NCBI GenBank assembly: GCA_905234145.1
Contig: CAJOGK010000002.1
Coordinates: forward strand, 1-60,095
From: an uncultured Prevotella sp.
GTDB lineage: Bacteria; Bacteroidota; Bacteroidia; Bacteroidales; Bacteroidaceae
Reading direction: 5' to 3'
DNA length: 60,095 nucleotides
A model generated the notes under the pieces. The model ran no database searches. It was not told where the DNA came from and was given only the letters and a program-made list of their open reading frames with translations. Shown piece by piece: positions 19,131 through 28,584 of the stretch; the first letter of the stretch is position 1, and the number at the start of each line of letters is the position of its first letter. Made by a program: the position numbers and the translations under genes.

Positions 19131-20852
19131 TCAAGCCTTACCGAATGCGAAAGCGTCCTTACGAGCGCACTTCACATCTACATAAGCATTGATTACCAAA
19201 TTCACGGTGCCTGCACTCAGTGAGGCAGTGTCGCGCACTGTGTCAATCTGTACGTTATCCCAAGTACCAATGACCAGATTAGAGAAATCACCGTAAATCA
19301 TATTGACAGACGAATCGCAAAGATGACCAGTGCTGAATACTTCTGTACCGTCGATTTCACCGTTCTGCATAATCAGTTCTGTCGTTTTTGTTGACTTAGG
19401 CATTGCGCGGAGTTTACCACGTCCAGACGGACTAACTACATACTTACAGTTAGCGACATTCACGTTTGCATTCTCAACAGTAGCCTCCATCGCCGTCAGT
19501 GCTGCGAAATTCGAAACGTCTGCAATACTTGCATTTGCAACACCGTTAATCAGTCCAGCGTAAACGTCTGTGCTCTCTGCCTGACGTCCAAACACCTTGT
19601 CTTCAACAGCCGAATAGACTGCGGCTTCGATGTCGTTACGAATCATCTGTTCAATACCTACTGAATCTTGTGCAAGCAACTCCAATGAAACGGGCACTTT
19701 TGCAGTGATACGCTTCGGGGAAAGTTTGACTGATGTGATTGCACCGCTGCCGTCACTTGCATTTGCTGTCTCATCAGCGAAAGTTGCAGTGACAGCCGAG
19801 AAAACAGGCACTGTCACATTATTCTTGATGCCAGAGATAACGCGCACTCCCGCATCGGTCAAAACGTTCTTTGCACGGAGTGCTTCAAACGGAGTCCAAA
19901 TGTCAGTACCTACTACGTCAGTGCCTTCGTCAGACACAGTGTAAGCACGCATATCAATCTTGTTTGTACCGTTCTCAATAGCAGAACGGATTTCTTTAGT
20001 AAGTGAAAACTTTTCCATATTAGAAATATTTCTGTTAATTTTATCTTTTTCTTCGTCTTCATCAGTGTCAGTCTCGTCAGTGCTCTCGTCTGTCGGCTCT
20101 GTCTGTTCTGACTCTGCATCTGTATTATTTATCTGAGTGTCAGACGGCTCAATTTCGTCTTTCTTCTCGTCATCGTCATCAGCACGGTTTTCGTCTGATT
20201 CTGGCTCTGTCTGTGTCTGAGCCTCTTGCAGTTCCTTAATCTTCTGTTCCTGCTCGTCAATGATTGCTTTTAGCAATTCAATTTCTTGTAAGTCTGCATC
20301 GTTGTGCATTTCGTTGTTATCCATATTCTGTAATTCGTTTACTTTTTCAATTGCTCGTTTGCTGCACGTCGTTTCTTCGTAAGCTGGCTGATAGACGGGG
20401 CTGATGTCGTACAGACGTGAGATTTTGAAAATCTCTCTGACAATGATGCCGTCAGCGCGTTTCGTCCACTTTTCTGCACCGTCCTCGTTTGCAACAGTGA
20501 AAGCAAATGAAGACTGTGAGATTTCGCCGCGCTTGATGTGTTCAAGCAACTCGTCACCGTTTGCCGTCTGCGGTGCTTCAAACTCATAAAAGACACCGTC
20601 ATTGTCAACTTTCAGACGGAGTGAGCCAACACCGCGCTTACAACGTGCTAAGACAGTGTTTTCATTGTGATTCAGCAAAGCGAAAACGTCAGACGCTTTG
20701 ATTGTGTCTTCTGTGATTGCGCCCCGATGAATGATTTCAACGAAACCCATATTGAGAGACTCAGACTCAAAGCGTACTGCATAGCCGCTGACAGTCCGAC
20801 CACTTGCAGACTGTATCTCGGCTTTTCTGATTTCTTTTTGTGTGTCTTTCAT
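19131..20852 (-). CDS. HK97-type prohead protease-major capsid protein in one frame (573 aa)
   Basis: Residues 1-165 are an HK97-family prohead protease (SGYAVRFESESLNMGFVEII, GVGSLRL, EISQSSFAF). Residues 170-270 are a highly acidic linker (DDDDEKKDEIEPSDT), probably a scaffold. From residue 279 (MEKFSLTKEIRSAIENG) the HK97-fold major capsid protein follows (YVVSPSGRGKLRAMPKSTKT near its C-terminal part). A start motif variant precedes Met279, so the capsid may also be made separately (295 aa). There is no TAG in 573 codons. Stop TGA. Confidence 0.85.
   Translation of the reverse strand: MKDTQKEIRKAEIQSASGRTVSGYAVRFESESLNMGFVEIIHRGAITEDTIKASDVFALLNHNENTVLARCKRGVGSLRLKVDNDGVFYEFEAPQTANGDELLEHIKRGEISQSSFAFTVANEDGAEKWTKRADGIIVREIFKISRLYDISPVYQPAYEETTCSKRAIEKVNELQNMDNNEMHNDADLQEIELLKAIIDEQEQKIKELQEAQTQTEPESDENRADDDDEKKDEIEPSDTQINNTDAESEQTEPTDESTDETDTDEDEEKDKINRNISNMEKFSLTKEIRSAIENGTNKIDMRAYTVSDEGTDVVGTDIWTPFEALRAKNVLTDAGVRVISGIKNNVTVPVFSAVTATFADETANASDGSGAITSVKLSPKRITAKVPVSLELLAQDSVGIEQMIRNDIEAAVYSAVEDKVFGRQAESTDVYAGLINGVANASIADVSNFAALTAMEATVENANVNVANCKYVVSPSGRGKLRAMPKSTKTTELIMQNGEIDGTEVFSTGHLCDSSVNMIYGDFSNLVIGTWDNVQIDTVRDTASLSAGTVNLVINAYVDVKCARKDAFAFGKA
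20016..20045 (-). promoter_or_regulatory. Internal start signal for the capsid protein
   Basis: Minus strand GATAAAATTAACAGAAATAT then TTCTAATATG, where the ATG is Met279 of the protease-capsid frame. It resembles the phage start motif with a short insertion. Confidence 0.5.
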
Positions 20853-20855
20853 ATA

Positions 20856-22028
20856 TTATTTATCTGTATCTGATTTTATCGTATTTTGATTTACGTCACT
20901 GTACGAGACTGAAAGATTATCTGCACCGTCTTTGACATTCAAACCGAGCATTTCTCTGGCTTCGTTTCGTGTGATAATTCCTGCATTTGTGAGAGTCTGC
21001 AAGTAAGATGCTGTTGACTGCTTGTTAGTACGTAACAACTCATTTTCATCGAAATCAATAAAGATAGTCTCTCGCTCTGATGCAGACAGCATCTTTCTGT
21101 TTATTTCTTCTTCTACCAGAGTCAAAATTGGCTGAATACACTGCAATAAGAACTGTATATTTACTGACTCAATGTTTGAAATCTGTGAGCCGTCCAACAG
21201 TGGGAGTGGTACACAAAGAAAGCGTGCAACTTCTTCGATGTTGAATTTACGACTTTCATTTAGTTGTGAGTCAATCGGATTTGTCGAAAGTTGTATATAA
21301 TCTAAGTCGTAAGGAATAAACTTGATTAAGTTGCTTGATTTAGTCGTATTGACTTCACCCTATACAAGTTTCATCGCGTCTGATGCTTGCTTTCCAATCA
21401 GTGCCGTTTTCGCTTTCAAAAGTCCCGTAGTCATACCAGACTTGGCATAATAATCAAGTGCGGTGTTTTCGACATAGTTTGCAGTTTCAATGCTTCGTGC
21501 TGCATACTTTAGTACACTGATGCCGTTGATGCCGTCTTCACTGCGTAGATAGAAATGCAGAATGTCTTTCGGCTCGACTTTGCCGATATTGAGACACTGA
21601 TAATAAGTCTTTCGTGTCTTCTTATTGTAGTAAATCGTTACGTCTGTAGCAGGTACGTAAACAAGTTCGGTGATAATGCCGTCTTTCGCTCTGTTCAAGT
21701 AAACAAAGCCGTTGCCGTGTCTGAGCATATCAGAGACAGCACACTTTATCAGTATAAAACGTGTGAGCTGGCTGTTATTGATAGCAAACTTGATTGAGTG
21801 TGATTTCAGAGTATGTGTCTGGCTGTCTTCGTCTCGCTGCTTTACTTCAATGGGTATCTCTGCAAGTGTATTGCTGATTAACTCAATAGCACTGTAAATC
21901 GCTGACAGAGACATTGAGTTATTTGAGTGGAAATTTACCAAGTTCAAGCCACTCAGAGCGGTCTGGCAGTAATCGTCTGTCAGTGCTCGTTTCTCTTTAT
22001 TACGTTTGAAAATGTCGAAAAATGCCAT
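20856..22028 (-). CDS. HK97-like portal protein with 1 in-frame TAG (390 aa)
   Basis: Begins MAFFDIFKRNKEKRALTDDY. The portal features are SLSAIYSAIELISNTLAEIP (residues 40-60), LRHGNGFVYLNR and AKSGMTTGLL. TAG at 21360-21362 is codon 223. Beyond it, ESRKFNIEEVARFLCVPLPL and SNIESVNIQFLLQCIQPIL are the conserved C-terminal portal region. Standard code would cut the protein before this region. Stop TAA; the protease-capsid ATG follows at once. Confidence 0.9.
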
Positions 22029-22046
22029 ATCGAATATATGTACTTA

Positions 22047-22060
22047 TTTGTGTATTTATC
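22047..22060 (-). promoter_or_regulatory. Phage start motif variant GATAAATACACAAA (portal)
   Basis: One mismatch from the consensus, 18 nt before the start at 22028. Confidence 0.65.
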
Positions 22061-23732
22061 ACTGAGCCACAACGTCAGAAATCAATTGTGATACGTCAAA
22101 GCCTTGCACGCGGCTCAAATATGCGCCAAGTGCTTCTAATATGCTGATTACTGCATCAATCTTTTGTGCTTTCTGTGCTTTGTCTGGCTTGCAGTTCTCA
22201 TTGTGGTCTATCTTAATGCGGACGTTTGAAAAGCACCATCTTACTAACTCAGATACATCAATAATGACTTTACCACTAAGCAACAATCTTTCAAACTCTT
22301 TTGTTGGACGATTGAAATTACCGAGTGACTGACTGAACGGCTACATAGGCAATCCCTAAGACGTTGCATTTATAGCAAACTGCGTGGCGTTCCAACTATC
22401 ATAAGCAACACTTACTATATATGTGCTTTCATTCAGACTGAGCAAGTCGTTTAATATAATGTCATAGTCCACTACATTGTCAGGAGTCAATTTCAGTTCA
22501 CCGCTGCTTATAAACTTTCTGTATAGAGCACTATTAGGACTTTTCCCGATTGTGTCTTCTGGCAAATAAGCAATCGACTTGAAAACATATTTGTCCGGCC
22601 AAATTTCACGCTCTGCATCTGGTGGAAATAAGACGGTCCAACAAGTCAAGTCACTGACTGCGGCCAGATCAACACCGACAAAGCACTCACTATTCTTAAA
22701 GAGTTCTATATTAACTTTCTGCATTGACTTGACAATCTGATTGTCTGTTATCCACGTTTCAATTAGTGACTACTGCCAAACACCAAAGTTTTTACTGATA
22801 ACGTCTGTTGCATCTATTAGGCTTGATTCTGCCTAAAGAACTTGGTCCCGTAAATAGTCAATGCTGCAACTAATATGCAAATTCGGATTTGATTTCTGCC
22901 AGACTGTTTCTGAGTGCCAATCATCACCATCATCAAGCGTGTATATAAATGCTACAGTAGTATCATTTGTTTTTCTGCCTTGAATAACGTCTATTGCACT
23001 TTGACGAATCTGATAATAAGGACAAAGCGGATTCTTTCCCGCACTTGTAATAATGAATGACAGTGGGTTTTTCCTTGCTGCCTAAGACGTTGCTAACACT
23101 GCGAACAAATCCATTGTCTTTGCTTCGTGTGCTTCATCTTGGAAAAATACGAAACTATTGAAACCGTCCAATCTGGACGCATCAGAACTAAGTGCTTCAC
23201 AGAAACTTTTCGTCTTATCGTATTTCAGTTTTTTCAGTGTTGGTTTTAGATACTTCTGTTTTGGGTCCATACGACTTGCAATGTTTTTAACCATCTGAAA
23301 AAGTATGTCTGACTGTCTGGCGCTATTAGCAACGATTTGCACCTATGCTGCTTGCTCTCCGTCTGCAATCAGAGCGTAAAGCGAAAGTGCTGCTGCAAAC
23401 ATTGACTTTCCGTTTTTTCGTCCTACTTCAAGTATTGCGTGTCGGATGACACGTCTGTCAGTTCCAGAGTAGTAAAAGCCATAAACATAATAGACTATGA
23501 ATTTTTGAAATGGACTTAATATAAACGGGTTGCCCGCCCACTGACCTTCATATAGTTCTAACTTCTACACGAAATTAACAACACGGTCTGCTTTGTCTGC
23601 ACGAAACTCTATGTCTTTACGTTGCAACCATTTCAAATAACGACTGCACACGTCTTTGATGTACTGACAAGCAATGATTTTGCCAGAGAGTACGTCATCA
23701 GCATATTCGGTGTATTTTGGTGCAATCGTCAT
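22059..23732 (-). CDS. terL: Terminase large subunit with 7 in-frame TAGs (557 aa)
   Basis: ATPase Walker A GRKNGKS (104-110), Walker B FFQDEAH (D199, E200), and nuclease segment FVGVDLAAVSD (D355). TAGs lie at 23565, 23343, 23082, 22833, 22770, 22356 and 22341, as codons 56, 130, 217, 300, 321, 459 and 464. The two last ones flank GLPM, just before PFSQSLGNFNRPTKEFERLL, a conserved C-terminal signature. In the standard code it would be seven or eight pieces, none with both Walker motifs in a functional whole. All interruptions are TAG and the frame is otherwise intact. Stop TGA. Confidence 0.95.
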
Positions 23733-23740
23733 TCACAGTC

Positions 23741-24091
23741 TTAGTCACTTAGAAATTTTTCAGCGAAATCGTCATTGTCTGTTGCTTGATTTCCGCGTAT
23801 CATAGACTTTGCTCGCGGTGACAAACCAAACTCCGCAATAACTTTTTTCATTGCGTTGGTACAGTCCAACATAATTGTAAAGTACGGCGATTTACAAATC
23901 GTCTTACTGTTGTTAATTGTAGTCGTAATCTCTGAATCTTTCTGAGCGTCCGACGCTCTGAGATAACAACTGTATAAGTCCTCTAACTGTTGCAGTTGTG
24001 CCGACCATTCATCGGGTACGCTGCCGTAGTCTTCTTTGATGCGGCGTTTGACTGCGTTAATGTACTTTGTAACTCTTTTATCGTCTGTCAT
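23741..24091 (-). CDS. terS: Terminase small subunit, P27-like (116 aa)
   Basis: Sits 8 bp upstream of terL. It has TKYINAVKRRIKEDYGSVPD at the start and LYSCYLRASDAQKDSEITTT in the middle, with FGLSPRAKSMI near the end, the usual P27-type ending. No TAG; stop TAA. It binds the packaging site and loads TerL. Confidence 0.8.
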   Translation of the reverse strand: MTDDKRVTKYINAVKRRIKEDYGSVPDEWSAQLQQLEDLYSCYLRASDAQKDSEITTTINNSKTICKSPYFTIMLDCTNAMKKVIAEFGLSPRAKSMIRGNQATDNDDFAEKFLSD

Positions 24092-24162
24092 ATCAATATA
24101 TCTGTTAGTTTTGAACCACTCCTAAAAAAGTCCGCGTAAATCTTCAAGGGAATTTGGCGCGA

Positions 24163-24193
24163 GATGCCGTCTCACTTGGCTCTGAGTGGCATC
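24163..24193. other. Strong hairpin beside terS
   Basis: GATGCC (24163-24168) pairs with GGCATC (24188-24193), and inner CTCA with TGAG, next to a run of seven G's. Either a terminator or part of a packaging (cos/pac) site. It lacks the conserved arms and T-loop of a tRNA. Confidence 0.4.
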
Positions 24194-24206
24194 TGGGGGG
24201 GATTGT

Positions 24207-25121
24207 TTAAGTTTCGTTGACACTGTTTTCATCGTTTTCAAATCTCCAAATAAAACCGTATGCGGTCTGCTGCTTACCATTGCAACAGAAAGAAATGTGA
24301 GTCGTATTTTTCCCGACTGATTTTCCCGCTTCTGTCATACTGTCAAACACTTCAATCAGATTTCCGTCTAAGTCGTACTTACAGACTTTCTTTTTATCGT
24401 GTAACTTATTTGTGTTATACGGTGTCACTACACTATTATCATCTGCATATCTGAAAATTGAATCTTTGTACTTTGGTAATTTGTAGTTACAGACTGCTTT
24501 GATTTTCTTTCGTGGTGTTTGTGTTGCTTCGACTGCATCATCAATGTCATCATACTCTGCAATGAGATTGCCGTTTAAGTCGTACTGCTTGACTGCAATT
24601 TTTTCTTTCTCTTTAACTGTCTCACCGCTTTTAATGCGTGCAACTTCGTTACTGAATATCGCACCACCGACAAGTAGATTGTCACTGCTTAAACTGTGAT
24701 TCACTATAACTGTCTGCTGCTTGTCACTGATTAACTGTCTTTGTGAGTCAGTAAGAGTGAGAGAGTCGCTTTTGTAGTCAGTGAAATGTGAATCGTTCAA
24801 AGACAGCATATTATCAAAATCAATACTGATTTCTATGAGCTTGTCAATAGTGTCTGACTTTGGTATTACAGCATTAACAACGTGCTCTGCATCACTCAAA
24901 AGATTGTTACACAAATCAAGTTCGTCAAATGGGTGCTCTGTCAAATAGACTGATTTCATAAATCCGACAATATTCTTGGCAAAATTAATCTGATTATGAG
25001 TGCTGCTTTCTTGCTTCTTATAAGTACCACGCTGAATGCCCACAAACATCTTAATGCTGTGAATCTGCGAGTTATCCAACGCCAAGCCGTTGACTGTGAT
25101 AGATGCTTCTGAGTAGTACAT
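24207..25121 (-). CDS. NUMOD1-domain protein (304 aa)
   Basis: Two NUMOD1-type modules lie in the C-terminal half: VKQYDLNGNLIAEYDDIDDA around residues 178-235, and CKYDLDGNLIEVFDSMTEAG with TAYGFIWRF around 250-297. NUMOD1 modules are DNA-binding parts of homing endonucleases. The N-terminal 170 residues show no HNH or GIY-YIG motif I can see. The start motif lies 15 nt before the ATG. No TAG; stop TAA. Confidence 0.65.
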   Translation of the reverse strand: MYYSEASITVNGLALDNSQIHSIKMFVGIQRGTYKKQESSTHNQINFAKNIVGFMKSVYLTEHPFDELDLCNNLLSDAEHVVNAVIPKSDTIDKLIEISIDFDNMLSLNDSHFTDYKSDSLTLTDSQRQLISDKQQTVIVNHSLSSDNLLVGGAIFSNEVARIKSGETVKEKEKIAVKQYDLNGNLIAEYDDIDDAVEATQTPRKKIKAVCNYKLPKYKDSIFRYADDNSVVTPYNTNKLHDKKKVCKYDLDGNLIEVFDSMTEAGKSVGKNTTHISFCCNGKQQTAYGFIWRFENDENSVNET

Positions 25122-25136
25122 AAGACGCTTAACTGT

Positions 25137-25150
25137 TTTCTGTATTTATC
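25137..25150 (-). promoter_or_regulatory. Phage start motif GATAAATACAGAAA (NUMOD1 gene)
   Basis: Exact 14-mer on the minus strand, 15 nt before the start at 25121. It overlaps the TGA of the upstream HNH gene. Confidence 0.7.
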
Positions 25151-25574
25151 AAAACGCATAATGATATTTACGTCTGACTGCTTCTATACGCTTTTTCAAG
25201 TGCTCTTTTTCTTCGTCTGAAAGTGCTGATGTGTTGCCGTGAATGTAGCCGTGATTTCGTTTCGTCAGTGCAATCAGATTGTCAGCATCTAACAAAAGTG
25301 CAAGTGTCTGTGTCTCGCTGTAGCCAGAATTAAACGGACTGATTAAATGGTGTATGTCCTGCGCTGCTTCTACTCTGTCATTTAACAAAGATAGTTCGTC
25401 CAATGGGTGCAAACGTCTGTACTCGCTTCGTAACGCTTTCCATTGTGGTAACTGATAGTAAGACGCTCTTACGTCTGATGTGCTTATATACGTCTTTATT
25501 TCGTTGACAGACTGTTTCTATTGATGCAGCCGTCTTTGTCTATTCACATCTGCTAAAGTCACTATCTTAGGCAT
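25149..25574 (-). CDS. HNH endonuclease with 1 in-frame TAG (141 aa)
   Basis: Start MPKIVTLADVNRQRRLHQ at 25574, then TAG (25518-25520, codon 19), then KQSVNEIKTYISTSDVR. The HNH core follows: RVEAAQDIHHLISPFNSG and DADNLIALTKRNHGYIHG (H-H...N...H). Small HNH proteins next to terminase genes assist DNA packaging in many siphophages, and this one is near terS. Stop TGA. Confidence 0.78.
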
Positions 25575-25578
25575 AACT

Positions 25579-26181
25579 TCAAAAGAGTTTCGTTAGTTTC
25601 CCGTCAATGGTGACAAACATACTGTCTGCAACAGCATCAGCAATCGACATTCTGACTTTTTCTCTCACTTCATCTGATTGAGCGTGTAAGCGGTCGTAAT
25701 AGAAACCACTGCACTTGTATTTCTTAGAATGTCCGCCAGACAATATACGACTGAGTGTTGGGCTTGGTATATTTGTGTGTTTTCTCGACTGATAGAACTA
25801 TACAGAGTCATCATCATAAACGAGATAGAGCATTCTGTCTTTCTCCCTGCCGCGATAACGTCTATGCTTGCAGTTGTCTCTATGTGACAGCCAGCGTAAG
25901 TTTGTCACATCGTTGTTTGTGGTGTTGTGGTCTATGTGGTCACATTCAGCACCGTCAAAGTAACTGTCAAACTTGAATGCGAGCAACACTAAAAACCCAC
26001 GCTGCACGCAATGATAGCGGCCATCGTCACCAATCAGAGTATTATAAATGTAACCAGACTGACCAACTCTGTCGCTAATACGATTGAGTTTGATTGCCTC
26101 GTCTGTGATAGTGATACGGTAAAGACTGCCAAAGTCATCTACCATATAACGGCTAAAATTAGTAATAGTTTGTAACGTCAT
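25579..26181 (-). CDS. HNH homing-endonuclease-like protein with 1 in-frame TAG (200 aa)
   Basis: HNH motif AECDHIDHNTTNNDVTNLRW at about residues 79-98, then LSHRDNCKHRR. TAG at 25798-25800 (codon 128) is followed by a tail with PSPTLSRILSGGHSKKYKCS, which looks like a DNA-binding segment. Start motif 21 nt upstream of the ATG. Stop TGA at 25579, four bases before the next start. Confidence 0.75.
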
Positions 26182-26202
26182 AGTCTTGGTGATAAGTTTG
26201 AT

Positions 26203-26216
26203 TTTCTGTATTTATC
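26203..26216 (-). promoter_or_regulatory. Phage start motif GATAAATACAGAAA (HNH gene)
   Basis: Exact 14-mer on the minus strand, 21 nt before the start at 26181. Confidence 0.7.
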
Positions 26217-26221
26217 AAAAA

Positions 26222-26248
26222 GGGAAAAGTCCAAAATTGAACTTTCCC
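26222..26248. terminator. Imperfect hairpin
   Basis: GGGAAAAGT pairs with ACTTTCCC with one bulged A, between the 26310 gene and the HNH gene. Confidence 0.45.
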
Positions 26249-26309
26249 CAAAACGTTTAAATTTACAATTCTATCATCAAAATTTCGAAAAAATTAAAGT
26301 ACCATCATA

Positions 26310-27413
26310 TTATTTATCTGTGATATTCGGCACCGAAAACATATTTGAACTAACACTGCTAAGAGCCTGAGTCAAATTGGTAAACTGTTCATCAAGTTTA
26401 CTTCCGATAACTTGATTGTGAAAGTTCATACGAGCGTCTATCTGTGCCATGAGATTATCGACTTTGATACGCTCTATCTCTCTCAATGTTTCAGTCTGAT
26501 TGTCTATCTGTTCACTTACGTCATTAATACGCGCAATCACTTCTGATGACCGTATTTCGATTTCGTCCGCAATCTCATCGACTGCATCGTCAATGTGGTC
26601 GTGGAGTTCTTTGACTTCTTTGTAATCAGTTCGGGTGTACTTCTGTTCTGACAAACCAAACTCAGACATATACTTTCTTGCAGTCCTCTCACCACAACGC
26701 CACCACTTCATAACTGCTTCTTTCTTTTCAGTCTGAGTCATACCATCTTCAAAACAAGAAATTAAGTCATCAGCACACGTCGGACGCTTTTTGAATGACT
26801 GTCGTGTTCGCTTGTCGGGAGTGTAACCAAAACCGTACTACACTGCAATTTGTTCATAATACGAAATGTCTAAGTCGTAGATTCTTTGTACTGTCTGCCA
26901 CAAGTCTTTGACGTTGACAATCCATTTGTCACCGTCAAACGCTTTAATATAGTAAAACATTGTATGTAAGCAAGTGAAAATGATATGCTCTTTAGTTAGA
27001 CTGCTAACATCGTATTTTGAAAATGTCATCGAAAGTATCACGTCATTAAATTCAACGTAACCCTAATAGTCGTAATTACGAAAGTGAGTCTTTCCGATAA
27101 CAAATGTTGTATGATAGCGACTTTGAATTATATCGTCAATCGTTACACTTTTTGCTGATGTAAGATGAAAGCGAGTTGCCTTGTTAAATCCGTTATGAAT
27201 GATAACAGGGTAATCATCGACAAGCGACTTGTCAATTTCATCAATTTTAGAGTCTTTGTCCTTTGTTCTGCCCCACCAATTGTAATATACATCTGATGGC
27301 TTTTTCGCTTCGTCTAAGACATCATCAATGAATGAGGCAATCTCTTTACAGTTCGTTTCAGATGCCAGTTTGCTTTTTCCTAAAGGATTCGATAATAATT
27401 TTAAAATTTTCAT
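26310..27413 (-). CDS. Phage hypothetical protein with 2 in-frame TAGs (367 aa)
   Basis: Three standard-code pieces (27063-27413, 26838-27041, 26310-26741) share one frame and are split only by TAGs at 27063 and 26838 (codons 117 and 192). N-terminal MKILKLLSNPLGKSKL, a middle WQTVQRIYDLDISYYEQ, and a C-terminal coiled coil (EIADEIEIRSSEVIARINDV). The piece KKEAVMKWWRCGERTARKYM resembles a small HTH or packaging-type helix pair. Family not recognised. Stop TAA. Confidence 0.65.
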
Positions 27414-27552
27414 TTTTGTTATTTATGTATTATTTTTAGTAGGAGTTTGTGACGCTCCTTTATATATATATCGCGGAAATTTCCAAAACTTGGTAAAAAC
27501 GAAAAAAAAATTTTTTTGAGCATCAAAATAATAAGAAATAACGAGCATTCAA

Positions 27553-27607
27553 ATGTGGCAATAATGTGGCAAAAAATGTGGCATTTGATGTGGCAAAAAA
27601 TGTGGCA
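27553..27607. repeat. Iteron array: five ATGTGGCA copies
   Basis: ATGTGGCA starts at 27553, 27564, 27576, 27588 and 27600, spaced 11-12 bp, so about one helical turn. It lies in an AT-rich block beside an A/T run (27500-27517). Such phased arrays are typical of replication origins or multi-site operators. Confidence 0.75.
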
Positions 27608-27643
27608 AAATTAAATTGTCTATAGATAATTAGATATTTTGTA

Positions 27644-27666
27644 AGCGTCCCCCAGAAAGGGACGCT
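27644..27666. terminator. Perfect 8-bp hairpin
   Basis: AGCGTCCC (27644-27651) and GGGACGCT (27659-27666) around a 7-nt loop. Confidence 0.6.
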
Positions 27667-27693
27667 AATACAAAATAGAAAAATCTTCCGCCC

Positions 27694-27727
27694 GACCGCT
27701 GTCCCCTTTATTGGGGACCAGCGTCGG
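27694..27727. terminator. Long GC-rich hairpin
   Basis: GACCGCTGTCCCC pairs with GGGGACCAGCGTC with a small offset, around TTTATT. Confidence 0.55.
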
Positions 27728-27789
27728 CGTCAGATTTCAAAACGAATAATCAAATAATCGACATACTCAACTGTAATGATACCAAAAAA

Positions 27790-27813
27790 AGAGTGTACCA
27801 ATAAGCACACTCT
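27790..27813. terminator. AGAGTGT hairpin, copy 1
   Basis: AGAGTGT (27790-27796) and ACACTCT (27807-27813), preceded by an A-run and followed by AAAATTT. Confidence 0.6.
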
Positions 27814-27930
27814 AAAATTTACTAAAATATCAAAAATGAAAATATAAATTCATTATATTTATCTACATATTTACTGATTCATTATTCAGTTGGTTTTCAA
27901 TCCTTACTCACTCCTTACTTATTCAAAAAA

Positions 27931-27954
27931 AGAGTGTACCATATAGCACACTCT
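27931..27954. terminator. AGAGTGT hairpin, copy 2
   Basis: Same stem as copy 1 with loop ACCATATAGC, preceded by seven A's. Confidence 0.6.
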
Positions 27955-28017
27955 AACCAAAAATAAATTTCCAATATATAATAAAATGAAATACTTCACT
28001 CTATTTATCTACAAAAA

Positions 28018-28041
28018 GAGTGCAACGAAATCGTTACACTC
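28018..28041. terminator. GAGTG hairpin, copy 3
   Basis: GAGTGCAACGA (28018-28028) pairs with TCGTTACACTC (28031-28041) with one mismatch and almost no loop; related outer stem. Confidence 0.55.
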
Positions 28042-28098
28042 CCAAAATCAAATTCTTACTTTATAATAAAATGGATACAAAATAGATTTCTTCTTTCT

Positions 28099-28479
28099 TT
28101 ATTCAATTACTATATCGTCATAATCATCATACGGATAGTTAGTGAAATTCAACTCTCCCGTACTACTGTCATAAGTGTATTTGTCATCTGGTACATTGAT
28201 TCTTAATTCACCTGTACTACTGTCATGGGTTGCAGTGTACCACTCATCATTTTCTGCATCGTATTTATCAAAAAAGTACATAGTTCCACCATTAGCAATC
28301 TCAATGAAATGCTCACCAAGTTGATGAAAAATCAATCTGCCTGGTGTTTCATCAGTTATTTGCTCAATTGGTGTTGGTGTAGATGGCACAAAAGCCACTC
28401 TCGGTAACCACACATCATCACCAAATTTATAGTCTCGATACGCTTGCTCTGACTCAAAGCATCTTATATGGTGTCTCAT
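28099..28479 (-). CDS. Phage hypothetical acidic protein (126 aa)
   Basis: The start MRHHIRCFESEQAYRDY at 28479 is chosen because the phage start motif lies 19 nt before it; an in-frame TTG further upstream is less likely. Contains GGTMYFFDKYDAENDEWYTA and repeats of THDSSTGEL / TYDSSTGEL near the C-terminus. These are like short beta modules in tail or fibre accessory proteins. No TAG; stop TAA. Confidence 0.6.
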   Translation of the reverse strand: MRHHIRCFESEQAYRDYKFGDDVWLPRVAFVPSTPTPIEQITDETPGRLIFHQLGEHFIEIANGGTMYFFDKYDAENDEWYTATHDSSTGELRINVPDDKYTYDSSTGELNFTNYPYDDYDDIVIE

Positions 28480-28498
28480 TCTTACATCATCATTATCT

Positions 28499-28512
28499 TT
28501 TCTGTATTTATC
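28499..28512 (-). promoter_or_regulatory. Phage start motif GATAAATACAGAAA (28479 gene)
   Basis: Exact 14-mer on the minus strand, 19 nt before the start at 28479. Confidence 0.7.
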
Positions 28513-28550
28513 CGCAGTCTGTAAGTCGAAATCTTGACTCTCCAGACACA

Positions 28551-28565
28551 AATAAATACTGAAAC
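28551..28565 (+). promoter_or_regulatory. Phage start motif variant AATAAATACTGAAAC (28585 gene)
   Basis: Two differences from consensus, 19 nt before the start at 28585 and divergent from the copy at 28499. Confidence 0.6.
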
Positions 28566-28584
28566 ATATACCACTTTAGAACAA

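Noticed and set aside
24163..24193. Suppressor tRNA
   Set aside because: One hairpin only; no acceptor stem, T-loop or CTA anticodon loop in the right place.
8696..27413. Decayed prophage with many pseudogenes
   Set aside because: Random decay would give frameshifts and TAA/TGA stops as well. All interruptions are TAG and frames are otherwise intact, with overlaps between genes preserved.
27553..27607. CRISPR array
   Set aside because: Repeats are 8 bp with 3-4 bp between them; no spacers of CRISPR size and no cas genes.
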